64,000 nt of DNA from Euptelea pleiosperma. Taxonomy: Eukaryota > Streptophyta > Magnoliopsida > Ranunculales > Eupteleaceae. Below are positions 27,070 through 38,975 of the stretch, piece by piece. The DNA is taken from NCBI GenBank assembly GCA_035048495.1, contig CM068545.1:23594741-23658740 (forward strand), in the 5' to 3' direction. Position numbers and translations under genes: made by a program. The notes below the pieces were generated by a model. That model did not search any database, had not been told where the DNA came from, and was given only the letters and a program-made list of their open reading frames with translations. Within the stretch, counting starts at the first letter, position 1; each line of letters starts with the position of its first letter.

Positions 27070-30000
27070 TCAACGATAGCCCTTCAGAGGGTCAGCTGTT
27101 TTCCCAGATTTCACGTCAGTCCATGCTTTTGCAATTGTTCGCTTCATGTCATCATCCCCTTCCTCATACATGTTCTGCCAAATGCCCACAGTATCATCTC
27201 AGCTAAAATTACTTAAAATGTAAAATGTAGAACCCTCTATTGCAATATCATAAAATACTATGGATGGAGATACTAAGTAGACTAGAGAGAAAGGCACACC
27301 TTCATCAAGTCCATAATTCCTGCCATGGGATCTTGACGTTTGTCCAGATTTGGCTTCAACTGAAGAAACATACAATAGAACCATTAAATCAATTCCAAGA
27401 CGGCCAAAATATACAATCCAGCAAGTTCTTGAAAAAAGGAAAGTGTAATATATTTACCTTGTCTTCTTTGAAGTACAAATCTAACCAGTTACCCTTTGAA
27501 GCTTTAAATAAAGTGATGATAACCTTTGTAGGCTTAACAACCACCTTACATTTCTCTGGTACAATTTCCTTGTTCAGTTTCGGTATGGCACATCGGTAAT
27601 TCTTCCCTTGGACATCATGGAACCTTAAATCCAAAGACATGGGCTTGAACACCGTCTCCACCTTCTCTTGATCGACTCCCTCAAGGGATACATATATCTG
27701 TAGGAAGAAAAATCAGCTTTCACCATCAAATCTATCCCGGACACCAAATAATGAGATATCATCAAGACTACAGAGATAAACAGTTTCCATGCATCTTACC
27801 TACCAAAAACAAAAAACAGGTTCCATATCTACACGCTGATGCATATCTACTAAACAGTAACCATGATATTAAAAACAATCGCAATGCACAACAGAGAGAT
27901 TCCTATATGGAGACAATGCAATCCAGTTGAAAACCTTTCATCCATACTCAAGTTGTCCATCCAGTTAAACTCTCATCCAGAATCCAACCCACGAATATGA
28001 GCAAAAATCTTCCAAATCAACTCTTAGATACAAAACATGTAATGACAAAAACAAATAATCAGCTAAATATTGGGACGACCAGAAACGAAAATGCCGCTCC
28101 CGAAGAGATGCCCAGTAAAAACCAAGATGAAAAATATTTCTCCCATATTTTCTTCCTAGGCAAGTATACCATACAAGTATTCTTCTACTTCCAATAAAAG
28201 ATATTTTTTCAGCATACCTTGATTTTGTCATTGTCTTGATCCCAGCTGAATGAACCCAGTGTAACGTAGTGCAGTGCAGGAGTAGAGTGCACCTTTGCTG
28301 GAGCTGGAGCTGGAGCCGGAGCCAGAGCCGGTGCTGGAGTCTGCAGGGTAGGCAGGGTAGGTACTGATACAGCATCTTTTGATAGCTGTTGAGAATAAGC
28401 ACAAGTGTAAATTAGAATTTGAGACATGCCCACCTCAACTTTAACATGAAAAGAATGATATCTTATCTTCCAATCCCCGATCTCTTTCCCTATTATTAAG
28501 TGAACAAGTGGAACCAGCAAACAGTTGCATACTTCCTTGAGGGTAGGTGACTAAACTTGAACATCACCAATCACCATAAGAAATAAGGACCTAGTTACTC
28601 AACACGAAGAAGAAGTCACTTTGTTCATAAAAAAGGTTAGGCATTCAAGATTAATGACTGGCCCGATTCAGACCATGTTTGAGCTAAAGAAAAAATTCCG
28701 TCACTCATTCTAATATTCATTTTAAAACCAAAAAGGCAATGGTGATATATGTCTTTCACATTCCTCTCTTCCCTACTCAACCCCCGCCCCCCCCACTTGC
28801 ATTCATCCCTTCAAGTGAGGCAATCACAGCAAACTCCTCAAATTCCTTGTCCACTAATGAAAATTCTAAGCTGAATATCACTGACCACTACCACAAAATT
28901 CACCTCCATATAAGGAAAACACAACCTTGCTTCCGTACCAAACCAAGAAGACCAGAAATGACACCAAACCTGCTTCCTTACCAAACTTTGGTGTCACAAG
29001 AGCTTAAGCAAAAATGGTTTTTCCAGGAACCCTTGCAAGAGACAGCTTTTATCTGGAAGGGAATTGAGTGTTTTTATTACTACAATAATCCATCTTGCAA
29101 AGTGATCAGTTGAAACTAACGAGAGAAAGCCATAAAAGTGATAAAACTAAGGCCATCTCCAGTGAAAAAGAACCCACAAGGATCTGAAGACTTATGCAAC
29201 TTGTGGCGGTTATTGTAAGTAGGCTCTTCATATAAAATAAACTATGAGGGTATTTTTGTTAGTTGGTCAAGGAATCGAAGTACAAGTGGAATTATCTACT
29301 GCTATCTGGGGGATGACTTGGAACAAATACGAGTGAAATTAGCACTTTAGCAGTTAGAACAAGAGCAGTTATTGTGATGTTGTATTCAATCCCATATTAC
29401 CTATAGAAATATATAAAACAGTAGTCATTGATGGACACCAAGATTCTCTAAGAAGCAAGACCTAAGGGATCTATCTCTCCCGTCTTAGGAAATATGACAC
29501 CATCCATGGTAGTTGATGTCACCCCAATGGGTCTAGACATGTCAAAAGATGCCAAAAACTCAGCAGCAAATCACTAGTATTCTGAAGATGAAGATAAATT
29601 TTCAAATATCTAAATCTATCTACGGATGCACAAAACTATCAATGACTTTGATGCGACGTAAAATTTTAAAAACCCAACGCAGGGCCAACATAAAGATGAG
29701 TTAAGGGGCTGATTTTTTATGAGGATGAACCCCTCACAGTGGAGATCATCGTCACAAAACTAGCACTTTCTGAAAGTTGTAACCCTGCCAAATATAGTTA
29801 AAAAGGTCCACATTTTTATACTTATAATCTATTTCTTGTAGGGACTAGGAATGTCGGACCGCACTGATATTATGTGAGGATCGTGAGGATGACTTCCATT
29901 TTGAGATCATCTCACCAAAATCAGCCCATGAATCATCTCCATGTGGGCCTCACATAGACGTGTATGTAACGTATATATGTATCCGCAAAGGGAGAATACA

Positions 30001-32026
30001 AAATGGGTTCAAAATAGCACAAACATGGGAAAAAAAAAAGCAAAAAAGAAAAAATAGGAAAGAAAGTAGAAGAAAATGAGATATATTTAACTGTCCTTTC
30101 TACCTATGGTTGCAGCGTCTGGAAGGGAATCATGAAGCTTTATGAAAAATATGTCACTGGAATTTCTTAAAAGGCGAGATCGGGTAATAGAATTCGTTTC
30201 TGGGAAGATCGTTGGTGTGGTGATAGTACTCTTAAAGAAGACTTCCCAGAGCTTTACAGCATCTCGGACAAAAAGAATTGCGTCATCTCCCAGTGCTCAT
30301 CTACTGTCAGCGAGCATTCGGCTTGGGACTTTGGCTTCAGAAGACGACTTAACGACTGGGAGATAAGCGCAGTATCCCAATTGCTCAATCGTCTTCAGGA
30401 TCATCAACTCTCGTTTTCCAGGCTTGATAGTCGGCTGTGGTTTCGGTCGAAGGACGGTCGGTTCTCTGTCAGCTCCTTTTACAGATCCCTTCTGTATCAC
30501 TCAGAGTATCGATTTCCTGCTTCCTTTGTCTGGATATCTAAGGTGCCTTCCAAGATAGCTTTTTTCTATTGGGTAGCTTCTCTGGAAAAAATTCTCACTA
30601 TGGACAACTTGATTGTCCGCAAGGTTATTATCGTGGATTTTTGCTCTATGTGCAAACATAGCGGGGAAACTGTGGCTCATCTCCTTCTTCACTGTCCAGT
30701 GGCTAGGGCGACTTGGACGGCCTTTTTGTCCGATTTCGGCATTTGCTGGGTGTTCCCTTCCTCCTTGATGGACCTTACTACTAGTTGGATCGCTCCCCCT
30801 TTCTCCTCTAGAGGTCAGATCTTATGGTGCTTCCTTTCGCCATTTGCTGGGGTCTCTAGAAGGAGCGAAATCTTCGGGTGTTCGAGGGAAGGGAGAATTC
30901 GTTCGAGAATATCATCCTTAACATCAAGGGCCTATTGTTCTTTTGGTCCAAAGCTTTCAAAGAATGCCGGGGATTGTTCTTCGAGGACTTTGTCTTTAGA
31001 TGGGACCTTATTTGTAGTAGGGACTATATTTAGTCAGTGTGGTCTCCCTTCCCCCGTCTTTTTGCTTTAGCTTTTGTATTTCGCTTTTGTTTCCTCGTCT
31101 TCGGTAGGTCTTCTTGACCTCCTAGGCCCTTTGTATTTTTCTGCCTTCCTTTTTATGAAAGCTTATACTTATCAAAAAAAAAAAAAAAATGAGATATATT
31201 TATTGATAATGGTGGTGGAAGGTGCATGGATCCATGCTGACTCAACGCAACGGGAACGCGTACACAAGAGGCATTTTGCACTGACCAAACGCGGCACAGG
31301 TGTTGCCGGTACTGAAGGCATTCAGCTGATATGTCTTGGCTTTTTTTAGTTGACCAGAATAATACCCTGGGTCAACGTTTCAGCTCTACAATGCTTTCTT
31401 CCTGCCTGTCTCACCTTCTCTGGCCTTGGTATTACACTATCTTGATCAGAGAGTATTGGTTTTCCAACTTACTAAGATTTTAAACCATGAAAATGACTGA
31501 ACACACGACAACCTTTGAACCAAGACGGTCTAACTAAGGGACCCCATGGCACCCCCAATTCGTCAAGAACAGGGACGCAGTGGAACCCATCTCAACCGTC
31601 CAATGGCAGTCGTCCTAACGTGCTCCAAGACCCATTAAAGAATTTTTCAGAAACCCCAACACATATTCACCAACAATCTTCACTGCGTTTCATCAAAAGT
31701 ATAGAATCTAATATTTCCAATTGAAAGCTACAATACATTGCTAATTCAGTCAAGAACTTCATTTCTCATTGTAAAATGTAAATACTTACTTAGTGATCAC
31801 ATACACACAAAAAAACTTCCTAGAAAATTGAAATGAACCAAAACAGCTCAATGTACGCAGAAAGAAACAATTTCTTTTGAATATAGAAGGCGAGACAGAA
31901 ATATTAGAACAACACCTTCTCTAAGTTGCTTATCTCGGAGGAGATGAGGGAGAGAATTCGAGGCCTCTTCGCGATGCCCTGGAGGTGGCGAAGCTCCTCC
32001 AAATCTAGCGCCAATTCTTCCGCCAT
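27070..32026 (-). CDS. CACYBP: Calcyclin-binding / Siah-interacting protein (CacyBP/SIP), CS and SGS domains
   Basis: This is an adaptor protein; animal homologues bind S100A6, Skp1 and Siah in a ubiquitin-ligase complex. Exons on the - strand: 32026-31916, 28385-28218, 27697-27458, 27359-27300, 27174-27070, all GT-AG. They give an uninterrupted 227-residue frame, close to the usual length (about 220-230). Layout: N-terminal helical segment MAEELALDLEELRHLQGIAK (1-37); an Ala-Pro linker with APAPAPAPA (about 52-68) encoded by a hexanucleotide repeat; CS domain (about 74-173; YVTLGSFSWDQDNDKIKIYV, LRFHDVQGKNYRCAIPKLNK); SGS region (174-227; KRQDPMAGIMDLMKNMYEEG, DDDMKRTIAKAWTDVKSGK). Intron 1 is 3.5 kb and holds a LINE and a MITE. 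The start is the first Met in a good AT-ATGGCG context, 37 codons before a clean GT donor. Confidence 0.93.
28297..28345 (-). repeat. Coding hexanucleotide repeat (Ala-Pro) in CacyBP exon 2
   Basis: Repeated GGAGCT/GGAGCC units on the + strand (about 28301-28335) encode alternating Ala and Pro in the linker between the N-terminal helices and the CS domain. Length variation here would be in frame and probably tolerated (inference). Confidence 0.8.
29680..29955. mobile_element. Foldback MITE, family A, in CacyBP intron 1
   Basis: The left end AAAGATGAGTTAAGGGGCTG and the right end, ending AATCATCTCCATGTGGGCC, form the inverted arms. The family core (gatcatc...) lies between. It is more diverged than the 15264 copy. 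Non-coding. Confidence 0.6.
30090..31189 (+). mobile_element. 5'-truncated L1-type LINE with poly(A) and target duplication, antisense in CacyBP intron 1
   Basis: TGAGATATATTTA flanks the insert (30077-30089 and 31190-31202), a 13-bp or longer duplication. The right end is a run of A's (31173-31189) preceded by TTTTATGAAAGCTTATACTT, a typical plant LINE tail. The coding remnant is the C-terminal zf-RVT region: [50 protein letters not shown] and ARATWTAFL. The upstream RT is missing, consistent with 5' truncation during reverse transcription. One long frame runs from 30381 to 31070, so the copy is relatively young. Confidence 0.9.
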
Positions 32027-33039
32027 TTTCTTCTCCAAATTTAGAGAAACCTTTCAGCGAACGATGAAAGTGGGGAAGGGAAATAACTAAAGCGGTGGTT
32101 TTATTTGGGTTTTAAAAGAGAAGGTTCTGGAGACGAGAGAGACGGAACTTAATTCGGGTGTAAGCAAGACGGGTTATGGTCCGGGTACCTCTATACCCAG
32201 TTCCGACCCGGTTATTACCCATGACTGAAAAAATGAACCCAAAAGTAAGGGTGGCAATTTGGCCGGTCTCGGGCCGGGCCTAAGTCGGGCCTGATACCAA
32301 GCCCATTAGCCTAACTATGGACTGGGCCACGGGCTGGGCTTGGGATTGGGCTTGGGTTTGAGTTTTGAACCGAGGCCTGCGTCCCAGCCTGAGTAGCCTG
32401 CAGTCCGGCTCAACTTCGGCCCGGCCCGACGTGTCAAATTGTCACCCTCCAAAACCAGCCAAATTGATCAGGTTTTGGCGGGCCAATGGGTATTGAGTCT
32501 GGTAATGAACTTAAAATTGGCATATCAAGATACCCATACCTGGCCCAATTATTAATCTGATCCCTGGTTTGCAATTTCCTGTTTAATATAAGTATTTGAC
32601 CTATTTATTATTCAAATATTTTCTGAAAATTCGCATATTTTATTAGAAGCCGTATTAAATGCGTGTTATGCCCAAATTATTCTTAAATTATTGAAAAAAA
32701 AAAAAAAGGAATTTTGAATGTGAACGAAAATGCAAAAAATAAAAACTTTATTTTTTAGTTTTTTAATACATATTTTATTTTATTTTATTCTTTGCTGAAT
32801 TTTTGAATGAATTATATTCGAACTTTTCCCATATTGTATTTTTTTGTTGCATGCCGAATTGCTAGCTAGGATCGGGTCCAAATGGATTGATCCAGTTTTG
32901 ATTGATTAAATTTCAAGTCAGAACTATCCGCTATTTGGCTTGCGGGGGGGATAATGGATAGTGTTGTTGTCAAGCAAAATCAGACACCATCGAATAACCA
33001 TAATTATTGCATATTTCATATTTCTTTCGATGGTGAGAT

Positions 33040-33391
33040 CAAAGTTTAAAGAGGGGCGTTATAGCGGACTGGGGGCATTACCATTTTTCCACGAAAAAAA
33101 CGCTGAGGGGCAAAAATGGAAAATAACGGAAAAAATGGCACTGAAATTCAAATTTTGAATTTTGAATTTTGAAATTTGAAATTCAAAATTTAATAAACAG
33201 AAAAAAATGGCCATTTTTTTCACAAATTTTTCCAGAAAATAACGATCGTTATTTTCGTTATAACGGATAAATAACAAAAAATAACGGCCATTATTTTTTT
33301 GGGGTTTTAACGGTACATAACGTAACAGGGTAGGTCTGAATCCATTATAACGGCCGTTATTTTCGTTATAACAGCCGGTTTTTAAACTTTG
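33040..33391. mobile_element. hAT-type MITE (CAAAGTTTAAA ends) with 8-bp TSD
   Basis: The ends are CAAAGTTTAAA / TTTAAACTTTG and GGTGAGAT lies directly outside on both sides (33032-33039 and 33392-33399). The interior is AT-rich with repeated aacggccgttatttt/cgttataacgg words. It is 352 bp and non-coding. It belongs to the same family as 35096-35482 and 54520-54847. Confidence 0.88.
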
Positions 33392-33484
33392 GGTGAGATC
33401 ATATTTGGCTGATACCCCCACAATATATTTATAGAAAATGTTTACTTTTTTTTAGTAATTTACTAAAGAATGATTTTTTTTTGG

Positions 33485-34291
33485 GAATTTTTGACGTACC
33501 CCCCCATGTTATCTTTAAAATTTGACAAACCCCCCACAATTTGAAAAAGCTGACATACCCCTTCTAACTCGGTCCACTGTCATTTGACCAGTATTGACTA
33601 CCAAATTTTGTATTAAATGGCAAAACTGCCCTTGTCTTCAACCTTAGAACAAGGGTTTGTGCCAAAACCCGAAACTCCAAATCAAACGGCTGGCCAAGAG
33701 ATTCCAATGGGTTGGCCGCCCATCACCGGCGACCAACCCACCGCAGTCTCATGACCGGCTGGCCACCACTTCGGCAATAATTTAAAACCCAAGGTTAAAA
33801 ATAAAAAAAAATACAGAGCATACAATTTTAGTTTTAAATTTTTCCTTAGCAAAAATGAAAAATAAGACAAAGTAATTTATATTTTAAGCTTTTGAGATGT
33901 GGATTTTGGAACGATGGGTTCTCCCAATTTTAAAATTTATTTTACAATAAAATCCCATTCATTCATGAGTTTTATTTATTTTTTGGGGTTTTTTCTTCTC
34001 AATATTTCTTTAATTCATCAAAAACCAAAAATAAAATCTCAAGTTCACCAACATGGATTTTAATTTTTATTTTTAATCTCCTCTTTTCACGCTTGATTTG
34101 GGGTATGGGTTTTGGCCTAAGCCCAAACCCTTGATCTAATGTTGAAGACAATGGCACTTTCGTCCTTTAATACAAAATTATCTAGTCAACTCGGGTCAAC
34201 ACTGGTCGAGTCATAAGGGGTATGTCAGTTTTTTCAAATTATGGGGGTATATCAAATTTTAAAGATAACATGGGGGGTATGTCTAAAATTC
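33485..34291. mobile_element. Foldback element with about 80-bp inverted ends
   Basis: The left end GAATTTTTGACGTACCCCCC (33485) is matched inverted by the right end, ending at 34291 (...GGGGGGTATGTCTAAAATTC). Pairing continues for about 80 bp (ATGTTATCTTTAAAATTTGA and GACATACCCCTT words). It is 807 bp and has no transposase. Long TIRs and T-rich flanks would suit a Mutator-type origin, but a 9-bp duplication is not clear. Confidence 0.75.
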
Positions 34292-34467
34292 TCTTTTTTT
34301 TAATGAAATGTAAAGCCAAATACTTTACTCCTTATCGGAAGGAAACTGCCTCGAGGACATGTTTGGCTACAAGGATTGTTTTGACCTGGTGTAGGAAAAG
34401 AACTTATTGAACAATTTAACTGAAGGGATGATGGATACAAGGTCAAATATTCGCATTTTGTTTTACT

Positions 34468-34745
34468 TATTGGGCCAATCGCTAGGTGGACCTAAATACC
34501 AAATCTCAGCCTGGTTAGTGATTTCAAACCATTGGATCTTTGTACCCGAAATAATGCTCAAATTTGATGGATAAAATCAACCCAGGAAAACGACTCTAAT
34601 CCAATGCTTAGAAATCTCTAATCGATCTAATTTTTGGTCTGATAGTAGGTCCACTTAGGGTTGGGCCAAATATCCATACGGTCAGTGATCTGTATAAGGG
34701 TGTGGCATGGGGCTCATACTGCAATCAGGTCATCAACGTCGACGA
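34468..34745. mobile_element. Foldback MITE, family B (diverged copy)
   Basis: The inner inverted pair GGGCCAATCGCTAGGTGGAC (34474) and its counterpart near 34650-34675 (GTCCACTTAGGGTTGGGCC) match family B, as does the CATACGGTCAGTG block at 34675-34687. Outer ends not defined. Confidence 0.5.
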
Positions 34746-34882
34746 GGTCCCTATATTCACTCACATGCGATGTAACTAATGCAACGAGCAAGTATGGCTG
34801 GCAAGAAGTTCAGTCCAAATAGGAAACTGAACTAGAGGATAAAATCTCCACTAACTAGAGCGCACATGGAGATGTGGTAGGC

Positions 34883-35068
34883 ATGGTTTAAAAAACGCTG
34901 TTATACGAAAATAACGGCCGCTATAATGGATTCGGACCTCCCATGTTACGTTACGTACCTGTTAAAATGCCCAGAAAATAACGACCATTATTTTCCGTTA
35001 TTTTTTTGTTCTAACGAAAATAACGACTGTTATTTTCTGGAAAATTCAGAGGAAAAAAAAACAGTTAT
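34883..35068. mobile_element. Half of a CAAGGTTTAAA-family MITE
   Basis: It begins CATGGTTTAAAAAACG at 34887 and contains the family words (gaaaataacggccgctat, ccgaatcc-like on the opposite strand, aaaataacgaccattatttt), but lacks a matching right end. It sits 28 bp before an intact member (35096). It may be a truncated or internally rearranged copy. Confidence 0.55.
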
Positions 35069-35095
35069 TTATGGGAGAGCATGAGCTGTTGAAAC

Positions 35096-35482
35096 CAAGG
35101 TTTAAAGGGGGACCGTTATAACGGTACCGTTTTTTCCGTTATAACGAAAAAAAAACGCTCAGGGGCAAAAAGGGACAAAAAGGAAAAAAACGGAAAAAAA
35201 ACAGAAATAATGAAAAAAAAAACGGAAAAACGGAAAAAAAAATGGAATAAAATGGAATATAACGGAAAAACGGAATATAACGAAAAATAACGGAAAAAAA
35301 CGAAAATAACAGCCTTTTTTTCACAAAATTTTCCAAAAATGTAACGGAAAATAACGACCGTTATTTTCGTTATAACGGCCGTTATTTTCTGGGTGTTTTA
35401 ACGGTCCATAATGTAACGGGGTAGGTCCGAATCCGTTATAACAGCCATTATTTTCGTTATAACGGCCGTTTTTTAAACCTTG
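35096..35482. mobile_element. hAT-type MITE (CAAGGTTTAAA ends) with 8-bp TSD
   Basis: The ends are CAAGGTTTAAA / TTTAAACCTTG and GTTGAAAC is exact on both sides (35088-35095 and 35483-35490). The interior has many aacggaaaaa, cgttataacgg and aacggccgttatttt units. 387 bp, non-coding. Confidence 0.9.
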
Positions 35483-35692
35483 GTTGAAACACATGAGCCC
35501 TTTTAGACTGGCACCTCGGCTTACACGTGGAAAAAAAACCCGTCCACAAAATGCATTCCCTTTAGGGTAATTTGTACATGAACCAACACCGTCGGGCTTC
35601 TTTTAGATTGTTTTGACAATCTTTAGCATTTGATCTTGCTGACCCTAATTAACTAGAGAAGATTTTTTTTAAGCTTATTTGATGGTTGGGAT

Positions 35693-35842
35693 TAGGGTTG
35701 TCAATAGATCGTCTAAAATTCGAATCCGATTCAAATCCGTATTTGAAAGATCTGATATCAGATTCGAATTCAGATATTTTTTTTAAAATTCAGATTCAGA
35801 TACGCTTATATTCGATCTGAGTAGTATCCGTTGACAGTCCTA
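35693..35842. mobile_element. hAT-type MITE (150 bp) with 8-bp TSD
   Basis: The ends are TAGGGTTGTCAA / TTGACAGTCCTA, and GTTGGGAT is duplicated exactly outside (35685-35692 and 35843-35850). The interior has repeated gattcgaa/ttcagat words. Non-coding. It is a different family from the CAAGG-type elements. Confidence 0.88.
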
Positions 35843-36064
35843 GTTGGGATCATCTAATCAAAGCGATGTTAGATTTGATGCTAAATGAAGAGGAATCCCA
35901 ACGGTTGAGGTGCCAAATGTGCAAATGAAAGTATGGCCTTAGTAGGGAATAAAGTCTAGTGTGACATCCCAGAAACAAAAGAATGATAAACTTAAGATAC
36001 ATGGACTAAATCATAGCAATCCTTCATCGCATCACCAGCTTTACAACTTATTCTTCTAAATACC

Positions 36065-38726
36065 CTAGCGAAAATAGGGGATGAAAGTAGACTTGATGGT
36101 TTCATCTTCCCATTCTAACCTGTCCCACCATTCTCTCTCTCCTCTAATCTCTCTTAAAGTGTTCTTGGCACTGTTTGAGTCAAGTGGGAGCTTCTTTAGC
36201 TTTGGGCAGTTCTCCACTTTAATTTGTCTCAAGGAAGGGAAAGGCAAGGCATGCTCACATATGCTTTTTAATTCTGGTAGGTCTGTAATCCATAAATATT
36301 TCAGCCTTGAGAATATTTCCCACTCTTCTTCCATTGTACAAACTCCACCACATATTACTTCTTCTATTCCTTCACAATTTATTACATGTAGGAATTGGAG
36401 GCTCCGGGCATGTAAAAGCCACGTTAGGTCCTTCAAGGCACGACAACTCTAAGAACTACACGTCGAAGGTTTTGGAAGTATGGCTGGAGCAACAGCACTT
36501 CCTCCCGTCTGATAGTTAAGTTTGGGAGATTATTGAAATCTAGAACCTCGAGGCTCAAATGCGACAAATTCTCTCCCTCCCCTAGTGGGAATGAGGTAAG
36601 ACCTTCGCAATCCTCGATATGTAAATATTGTGTACACTTCTTTAACTTTTGAGAGCGAAAGAACCTTTGGAGGGAGAGAGTAGTTTTTATGGTGATTCTA
36701 AGCGAATTCAAGCTTTTCAAGCCTTCCAAATACCCTAGACTGGCTTGACCTCACTCCCATCACCACCACAATCTTCTCCTTCCCAATCCCTAAATCCAAT
36801 CCCACTCATATTCAACACTTGCAACCGTGAAAGACCTAGTAATGCCTCACGTGGAATTGTAACAAGGGAATGAGCGTATGCCACATCCAAATAAGTCAAT
36901 TTCACCAAATTGCTCAACTCCTTGGGCAACTTTTTGATCCTGAGCATTCAAGATCGAGATGTCGCAGCTCAGCCAATTCAGTCATCTCCATGGGGAGCAC
37001 TTCACATTGAGAATATGATAGATCCAAAACACTAAGAGCAGGCATGAATTGGAAAAAGCCATTGGTATCCTGTTCAGGCGACATTATATCGCAGGATCAA
37101 GGTTAAGAGATTAGGGCATTTAGGTATTTCAGGCAGTTCATGGATTTTGTTACTCATTAGAGATACTCTTTGTGCATCTTTCCATTTCTCAACCTCAGGT
37201 GCTTTGATCAATCCAAGGCCTGCTTGCACAAGAAACGTACCCTTCTTTCTCCCACATTCAGAAGCTATCCATAAGGCCAAGTCGCGCATAACGTCATGCA
37301 TCTTCACATAATCTTCTCGGAAAGACCCATCGACACCAGCACTCTCTAACAAGCACACACTCATTAGGTTTCCAATGATATCATGTCCTCTGTTACGAGC
37401 TTCATTCATGTCATCAAATCCATCTAGAAATCCTTCCCCAACCCAATATTCTATAAGTTCTTCTTTTCTAATGATATCATCTTCTGGGTACAGGGAACAA
37501 TATAAGAAACAAGATCTCATTGTATCATCACGCAAATTATCGTAACTATATTTCAAAAGAGGTAACACTTTATCCTCCATACCTGGAAACTCCGAAGCTG
37601 ATTTTTTTAATATTGTTATTGCGTGATTCCACTCTTGAGGAGTCTTCTTGCTAGCCATGGCTCCGCCGATGGTGATAAGCGCGAGAGGTAGACCACCGCA
37701 CTCTTTAGCAACAGTTTTAGCTAGTTCAGGTATTTCTGGATGACAACTGAGAGCTTCCTCTCCCACCTTGTCTCGAAACAGATCCCACGCTTCCTCCCAC
37801 TTCAAGCATTCTACTCTGTACTTCTTGTGAGCTTTCATGTGACCACACACGGCCGCAGATCGAGTGGTGAAAACTACCTTGGACTTGTTTTGACTGTCCG
37901 GAAGCGGAATCCCTACAGTTTCTAGATTTACCGATTCCCAAATGTCATCCAACAATAGCACAAACTTTTTCCTGCTCAACACCCCAAATATGTCCGCAGC
38001 TCGTGTATCATGGCTTACGTTTTCATGCCAAGGCAATCCCAACCTCTCCCCGATTTCATTCTGAATCCTTCCCACGTTTGAATCTTTGGAGACCACGATC
38101 CAAATCACCTTATCATATCGATCACGGTTTCCTTTGAGGAACTCATTGTTTATTCTTTTCAAGAGGGTAGTCTTCCCAACACCCCCGGACCCATATAGTC
38201 CCATGGTTCCCACCCCTTCTTCTCCGAGTAAGCTCCAAACCTTGTCGAACATTACGTCCATACCTGTAGTCGGCCAGCTTGGCTGTTCTTGACCTGAAGT
38301 TGAAGGTAATCTGTCAGCAACCTCATTGAAAACTCCATTGATCTTTAGTTCCGTCACATTTGGTAGTTTTTTTGCCACTTTCTTGCCAAGTTTGTAGGTG
38401 GACCAACAATTGTTCGAACAGCAACCTATGAGACATCTTCTCTCAATATGTTGAGAACCTTCATGTAGGATAGCATCAACATCGCGTTGAATGGCTTCAA
38501 CATCCTGTAGCCATCCATCTACTTGATGCGTGCGTGTCATGTGCTGTCCCTCAGCGATATCAACCCTTCTCTTCACATCGTCTCTTAAACGCGTCAGCTC
38601 CTCCATTTTAGTGCGCAATGTGCTGAGATTTTCTTCTAGATTACAAAGATATCGTAGACGTGTTGCTGCGCAATCGCATAAGCGAGAGATGATGTTGTCA
38701 ATGATCGGGGAGAGAACAGATTCCAT
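36065..38726 (-). pseudogene. CC-NB-LRR (RPS5/RPS2-type) disease-resistance gene, frame broken in the LRR
   Basis: NLR immune receptors detect pathogen effectors inside the cell. The first frame (38726-37074, 550 residues) is intact. It has a coiled-coil region (1 to about 120), P-loop GSGGVGKTT (179-187), kinase-2 LLLDDIW (257-263), RNBS-B KVVFTTRS (283-290), GLPLAL (345-350), RNBS-D CFLYCSLYPE (406-415) and MHD (476-478). It then stops just after PNLLTLILRYN. The LRR continues in other frames: FFQFMPALSVLDLSYS (about 37058), IKKLPKELSNLVKLTYLDVA (about 36930), LEGLKSLNSLRITIK (about 36728) and LKDLTWLLHARSLQFLHVIN (36435 to the stop at 36065). Four frame changes (about 37075, 36945, 36730, 36452) separate the blocks. 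No introns, as expected for this clade. It is a pseudogene unless the breaks are assembly errors; a truncated CC-NB product is possible. Confidence 0.85.
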
Positions 38727-38975
38727 GACTCCTCGGAGATGAAACGAATTTTGGGGGAAGTGCAGGATAAGAAAGGTAGAAGAAGAGGGTTGGTTCAGAA
38801 ATAAAAAAAAATTCAGTACTCAAGAAAGAGGATGTGGACGATTGGCTGTTTTTCTGCTATCCCTGGGCCCAAATATGAGGTGACTGTAGTCTGTAGACCC
38901 ACTTGCCATGTGATAACTCCTAGCAAACAGTGCAGGGAAATTATTGAAGGGTTGGTTGAAGGAAATTATTGGAGT

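Larger units (their letters stand above)
32027..36064. other. Intergenic MITE cluster between CacyBP and the NLR relic
   Basis: No gene is supported. The first about 130 bp is the likely CacyBP promoter/5' UTR region (divergent side). A GC-rich gggccgggcc-type patch (about 32250-32430), preceded by AAGGGTGGCAA, resembles a hAT terminal region but was not bounded. Then follow, in order, hAT MITE 33040-33391, foldback element 33485-34291, family B piece at about 34468-34745, a half MITE 34883-35068, hAT MITE 35096-35482 and hAT MITE 35693-35842. Confidence 0.6.

Noticed and set aside
28739..29113. 124-codon frame on the + strand in CacyBP intron 1
   Set aside because: Inside a well-supported intron, with a Pro run from a C-tract; no recognisable domain or splice context.
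36081..36452. 123-codon frame on the + strand over the NLR C-terminus
   Set aside because: Mirror of the conserved LRR coding strand.
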